Assembly (NCBI GenBank): GCA_043744375.1
Contig: JAYTUU010000067.1
Coordinates: forward strand, 1 to 64,000
Origin: CAIYPH01 sp043744375
GTDB lineage: Bacteria > Pseudomonadota > Alphaproteobacteria > Acetobacterales > Acetobacteraceae
DNA: 64,000 nucleotides
Direction: 5' to 3'
Below the pieces are notes generated by a model. It was not told the origin of the DNA. It did no database searches and worked only from the letters and a program-made list of their open reading frames with translations. The position numbers and the translations under genes are program-made. This document shows positions 60,870-64,000 of the stretch, in pieces (the first letter of the stretch is position 1; every line of letters starts with the position of its first letter).

Positions 60870-61999
60870 CACTAACCTTCCCGCCGCCCACCGTCACCGC
60901 CCGCACGCCGGCAGCCGCGGCCCCCGGCGCGCGGACACAAGCCGACGTGGCCCAAGTCATGATCTGCGACGACTCCGCCGTCATCCGCGCCGCCCTCACC
61001 CGCATGCTCGAGACCGACCCGCAGATCCGCGTCGTCAGCCGCGTCGCCGACGGCAGCGCGGCACTCGCGTATTTGACCAAATTCCCCGGCACCATCGACG
61101 TCGTCGTGCTCGACATCGAGATGCCCGTCATGGACGGCATCACCGCCCTCCCCTTGCTCCTCAAGGCCGATCCCGGCCTGCGCGTGATCATGGCCAGCAC
61201 GCTCACCACCCGCGGCGCCGACATCGCCCTGCGCGCGCTCCGCCTCGGCGCCGCCGACTACGTCCCCAAACCCGCCACCTCCGCCATCGCCGATGACAGT
61301 TTCCGCCGCGAACTCGCCGCCAAGGTCAAAGGCCTGGCCCGCCTGCGCCGCCGCGTCGGCACGCCCGCGCCCGCCCGCCCGCCGAGCCCGCTCCGCCCTC
61401 GCCCCGCGGCCCGCCCCACCCCCCGCCTGCTCGCCATCGGCAGCTCCACCGGCGGCCCGCAAGCGCTGTTCACCCTCATCCAGGGCCTCGGCAAGAACAT
61501 CCCCGTGCCAGTCATCCTCACCCAGCACATGCCCGCCACCTTCACCCCCATCCTCGCCGAACACCTCACCCGCCTCGGCGCCATGCCCTGCACCGAGGCG
61601 AAAGACGGCGACCGCCTGCACCCCGGCCAGATCGTCCTCGCCCCCGGCAACTTCCACCTCCTGGTCGAGGCCGACGGCCCCGGCTTCCGCGCCCGCCTCA
61701 GCACCGCGCCGCCCGAAAACTACTGCCGCCCCTCCGTCGACCCGATGCTGCGCAGCGCCGTCACCGCCGCCGCCGGCCGCGTCCTGATGGTCATGCTCAC
61801 CGGCATGGGCCATGACGGCCGCGAAGCCACCCGCGCCCTCATCGCCGCGGGCGGCGCCGCCATCGCGCAGGACGAAGAGACCAGCATCGTCTGGGGCATG
61901 CCCGGCGCCATCGCCCAGGCCGGGCTCTGCGAACACATCCTCCCCCTCGGTGACATCGCCGGCCACGTTCTCGACCGACTGAAAGCAGCCCGCGCATGA
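60866..61999 (+). CDS. cheB: CheB protein-glutamate methylesterase
   Basis: The 377-residue protein has a receiver domain (MICDDSAVIRAALTRML, VLDIEMPVMDGITALP) followed by a low-complexity Ala/Pro/Arg linker and the methylesterase domain with catalytic Ser in AIGSSTGGPQAL, His in TQHMPATF and Asp in MLTGMGHDG. It demethylates chemoreceptors to reset signalling. Overlaps cheY (GTGA) and cheR (ATGA). Confidence 0.95.
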   Translation: MTLTFPPPTVTARTPAAAAPGARTQADVAQVMICDDSAVIRAALTRMLETDPQIRVVSRVADGSAALAYLTKFPGTIDVVVLDIEMPVMDGITALPLLLKADPGLRVIMASTLTTRGADIALRALRLGAADYVPKPATSAIADDSFRRELAAKVKGLARLRRRVGTPAPARPPSPLRPRPAARPTPRLLAIGSSTGGPQALFTLIQGLGKNIPVPVILTQHMPATFTPILAEHLTRLGAMPCTEAKDGDRLHPGQIVLAPGNFHLLVEADGPGFRARLSTAPPENYCRPSVDPMLRSAVTAAAGRVLMVMLTGMGHDGREATRALIAAGGAAIAQDEETSIVWGMPGAIAQAGLCEHILPLGDIAGHVLDRLKAARA

Positions 62000-62853
62000 A
62001 GCCCCAATCCTTCGCCACTTTCGCCGCCTGCCTCCACACCGGCTCCGGCCTGGTGATCGGCCCCGACAAAACATACCTCCTCGAAGCCCGCCTCAGCCGC
62101 ATCCTCAAAGATGAAGGCCTGCGCGACCTCGACGCCCTCGCCGACCGCCTCGTCGTCGGCCACTCCGGTCCGATGGAACGCGCGGTCATCGAGGCCATGA
62201 CCACCAACGAAAGCTTCTTCTTCCGCGACGACAAACCCTTCACCCATTTCCGTACCCACGCCTTGCCGCGCCTGCTCGCCGCCCGCGGCCCCGCCGCCAA
62301 GCTGCGCGTCTGGTCCGCCGCGTCCAGCTCCGGCCAGGAGGCCTACTCCCTCGCCATGATCCTCGCCGAATGCCGCGCCCAGGTCGCCGGCCGCCCGGTC
62401 GAAATCGTCGGCACCGACATCAGCCGCGAACAACTCATCCGCGCCCAGGAAGGCGTCTACACCCAGTTCGAAGTCCAGCGCGGCCTGCCCATGCAACTGC
62501 TCGTCCGCTACTTCAAGAAGGACGGCGCCAACTGGCGGATGAACGACGCCATCCGCGCCATGGCCAGCTTCCGCGAATGGAACCTCCTCGGCGACCTCCG
62601 CCCCCTCGGCCAGTTCGACGTCGTATTCTGCCGCAACGTGCTGATCTACTTCGACCAGCCCACCAAAGCCCGCGTCCTCGAAGCCATCGCCAAACAAATG
62701 CCGCCCGACGGGCTGCTCTACCTCGGCGGCGCCGAAACCGTCCTCGGGATCACCGACCGCTTCGCCGCCGCCCCCGGCGAACGCGGCGTCTATGAACTCA
62801 CCAACGCCGCCCGCGCCACCACCCCCCTCCGGACCCGCGCAATGGCGCAGTAG
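61996..62853 (+). CDS. cheR: CheR protein-glutamate methyltransferase
   Basis: The 285-residue enzyme has an N-terminal helical domain, TTNESFFFRDDKPF, the SAM-binding motif VWSAASSSGQEAYSLAM, DVVFCRNVLIYF and GAETVLGI. It methylates chemoreceptors using SAM and opposes CheB. It is the last gene of the operon, followed by about 130 bases without an intact gene. Confidence 0.95.
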   Translation: MKPQSFATFAACLHTGSGLVIGPDKTYLLEARLSRILKDEGLRDLDALADRLVVGHSGPMERAVIEAMTTNESFFFRDDKPFTHFRTHALPRLLAARGPAAKLRVWSAASSSGQEAYSLAMILAECRAQVAGRPVEIVGTDISREQLIRAQEGVYTQFEVQRGLPMQLLVRYFKKDGANWRMNDAIRAMASFREWNLLGDLRPLGQFDVVFCRNVLIYFDQPTKARVLEAIAKQMPPDGLLYLGGAETVLGITDRFAAAPGERGVYELTNAARATTPLRTRAMAQ

Positions 62854-62981
62854 CAACCACCACCACATCATCGGCTAGCTCCTGATCGCCCTCTACGCCT
62901 ATGTCTCCGCCGCCCTCTTCGCACGCCTGACCGACCAGCAGCCGGCCAGGCCCGCCCCGTAACGATCTACCCGTAACGCTC
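62854..62981. other. short gap with a degenerate membrane-protein-like fragment
   Basis: The plus strand reads LLIALYAYVSAALFARLTDQ up to a TAA at about 62961, preceded by an in-frame TAG. It looks like the end of a small membrane protein, perhaps a pseudogene. Support is weak. Confidence 0.25.
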
Positions 62982-64000
62982 CTAGCTGAACCCGCCCCGC
63001 GCCGTAATCGGCCACAGGCACTCCACCCGCCCGCCGCGAATGCCGACATACCAGTCGAACCGGTCCACCGTCGGGTCGCAATGCCCCGGCACCAGGCGCA
63101 GCTTGTCCCCGATCGCCGGCGGCGTGGCACCTGGCGCGACCACGATCCGCCCATGCTCGTCGCTCGCGCCGGCATAGGTGAGTTCCGGCCGCTGCCACAT
63201 CCCCGGCATCCCGCTATCGATCGCCACCGCCTTATGCCCGGCATCGACCACCGCAATCCCCGTGCGCGGCTGGCTGATCACGGTCGCCAGCACGAACAGC
63301 GAATGCCGGAACGTCGAAACCGGCGCCCCGGCCGCATCGAGGTTCTTCGCGTAATCCACATCCATGAAGCAATAACTGCCCGCCTGGATCTCATTATAAA
63401 CGCCCGACGCCGCCTCCATCTCGAACGTCCCCGTCCCCGCCCCGCCAACAATCGCGCACGCGATCCCCTGCTGGCGCAGCATATCCACCGTCCGCCGCGC
63501 GCCATCCACCGCCCCCGCGATCGCCTCGCGCCGCTCCGTCACCGTCCGCAAATGCTGCGCCCGCCCCTGATACGCCTGCAACCCGCCGAAATTCAGATGC
63601 GGATCAGCCGCAATCATCACCCCCAGCGCCGCCGCCTCGGACCCCGCCGAACACCCCGCGCGGTTCATCCCGGTGTCGATCTCCACCAGCACCGTCAGCT
63701 TCACCCCGGCATCCCGCGCCGCCGCCGAAATCGCCGTCACATGCGCCGGACTATCCGCGCACACCGCAATCCGCGTGATCCGCGCCAACGCCGCCAACCG
63801 CGCCAGCTTATCCGCGCCGACCACCTCGTTGCTGACCAGGATGTCCTGCACCCCGCCCCACGCCAGCGCCTCGGCCTCCGCAACCTTCTGCACGCACTGC
63901 CCCACCGCCCCACGCGCGATCTGCTGATGCGCCACCACCGGCGACTTATGCGTCTTCGCATGCGCCCGCAGCTTCACCCCGGTACCCGCGAGCTGCGCCG
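62982..64000 (-). CDS. DSD1-family D-amino-acid PLP enzyme (partial, 5' end outside)
   Basis: The visible 339 codons lack only the first few tens of residues of a fold-III PLP enzyme related to D-serine dehydratase and D-threonine aldolase. Features are LRAHAKTHKSP with the PLP Lys region, EIDTGMNRAG, GGLQAYQG, GGAGTGTFE and the metal-binding pair in VPGHCDPTV (His-x-Cys), as in eukaryote-type D-serine dehydratase. It would break down a D-hydroxy amino acid. The frame runs off the window edge; GTG 63977 is inside the coding sequence. Confidence 0.85.
   Translation of the reverse strand, partial: AQLAGTGVKLRAHAKTHKSPVVAHQQIARGAVGQCVQKVAEAEALAWGGVQDILVSNEVVGADKLARLAALARITRIAVCADSPAHVTAISAAARDAGVKLTVLVEIDTGMNRAGCSAGSEAAALGVMIAADPHLNFGGLQAYQGRAQHLRTVTERREAIAGAVDGARRTVDMLRQQGIACAIVGGAGTGTFEMEAASGVYNEIQAGSYCFMDVDYAKNLDAAGAPVSTFRHSLFVLATVISQPRTGIAVVDAGHKAVAIDSGMPGMWQRPELTYAGASDEHGRIVVAPGATPPAIGDKLRLVPGHCDPTVDRFDWYVGIRGGRVECLWPITARGGFS

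Overview
The window is uniformly very GC-rich and carries genes typical of Alphaproteobacteria: a ChpT-type histidine phosphotransferase in front of a cheA-W-Y-B-R operon, the ffs-dnaX-ybaB-recR block, argG, and lpxK/kdtA lipid A genes. The gene content and the abundant dispersed GC-rich palindromic repeats suggest a Rhodospirillales/Acetobacteraceae-like bacterium. This is an inference from content, since there is no 16S gene here. No CRISPR array, tRNA, transposase or prophage module was found.

Layout. 1-1500: the argG 3' end, a DUF1993 gene and a shortened ferredoxin-like gene. 1483-9376: a GlcD-type FAD oxidase (minus strand), then a Dpp/Opp-type ABC importer (ATPase, SDR, binding protein, two permeases, ATPase). 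A low-GC patch with a 77-residue membrane ORF is wedged between the binding protein and the first permease. 9492-22092: a sugar-acid catabolism region with a COG3618 amidohydrolase/lactonase, HpcH/HpaI aldolase, UxaA-type dehydratase, FAH hydrolase, SDRs and an IlvD/Edd dehydratase, plus an acyl-CoA ligase, a GT39 glycosyltransferase, a sulfotransferase and an SDR remnant. 22096-27258: uvrB, purD and xseA. 27280-31788: a methyltransferase and a tightly overlapping lipid A/Kdo operon (acyltransferase, kdtA, lpxK, HAD phosphatase). 31932-34959: a sugar ABC importer without its ATPase. 35244-36130: a broken general amino-acid binding protein gene. 36135-38713: a CobW GTPase and an amidohydrolase.

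38748-40796 is the most unusual stretch. A frameshifted gene whose C-terminal half looks like a polymorphic-toxin domain is followed on the same strand by two paralogous one-TM proteins, with a repeated putative promoter segment. I read it as a decaying toxin/immunity-like locus. 40933-42841 encodes DUF1445 and DUF4392 proteins, the two halves of the animal D-glutamate cyclase, separated by a long imperfect hairpin.

42847-47699: recR, ybaB, dnaX, SRP RNA, nudC and an exported superoxide dismutase. 48068-52132: MmgE/PrpD, an alpha/beta hydrolase, an HD-domain protein, a 50-residue ORF and an SDR lacking the usual Tyr. 52358-54368: an OmpA-domain protein with three internal repeats and a probable ATC start, then rpmB. 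54518-62853: a small histidine kinase-like protein, moaA, and the chpT-like/che operon. The window ends inside a DSD1-type D-amino-acid PLP enzyme (minus strand).
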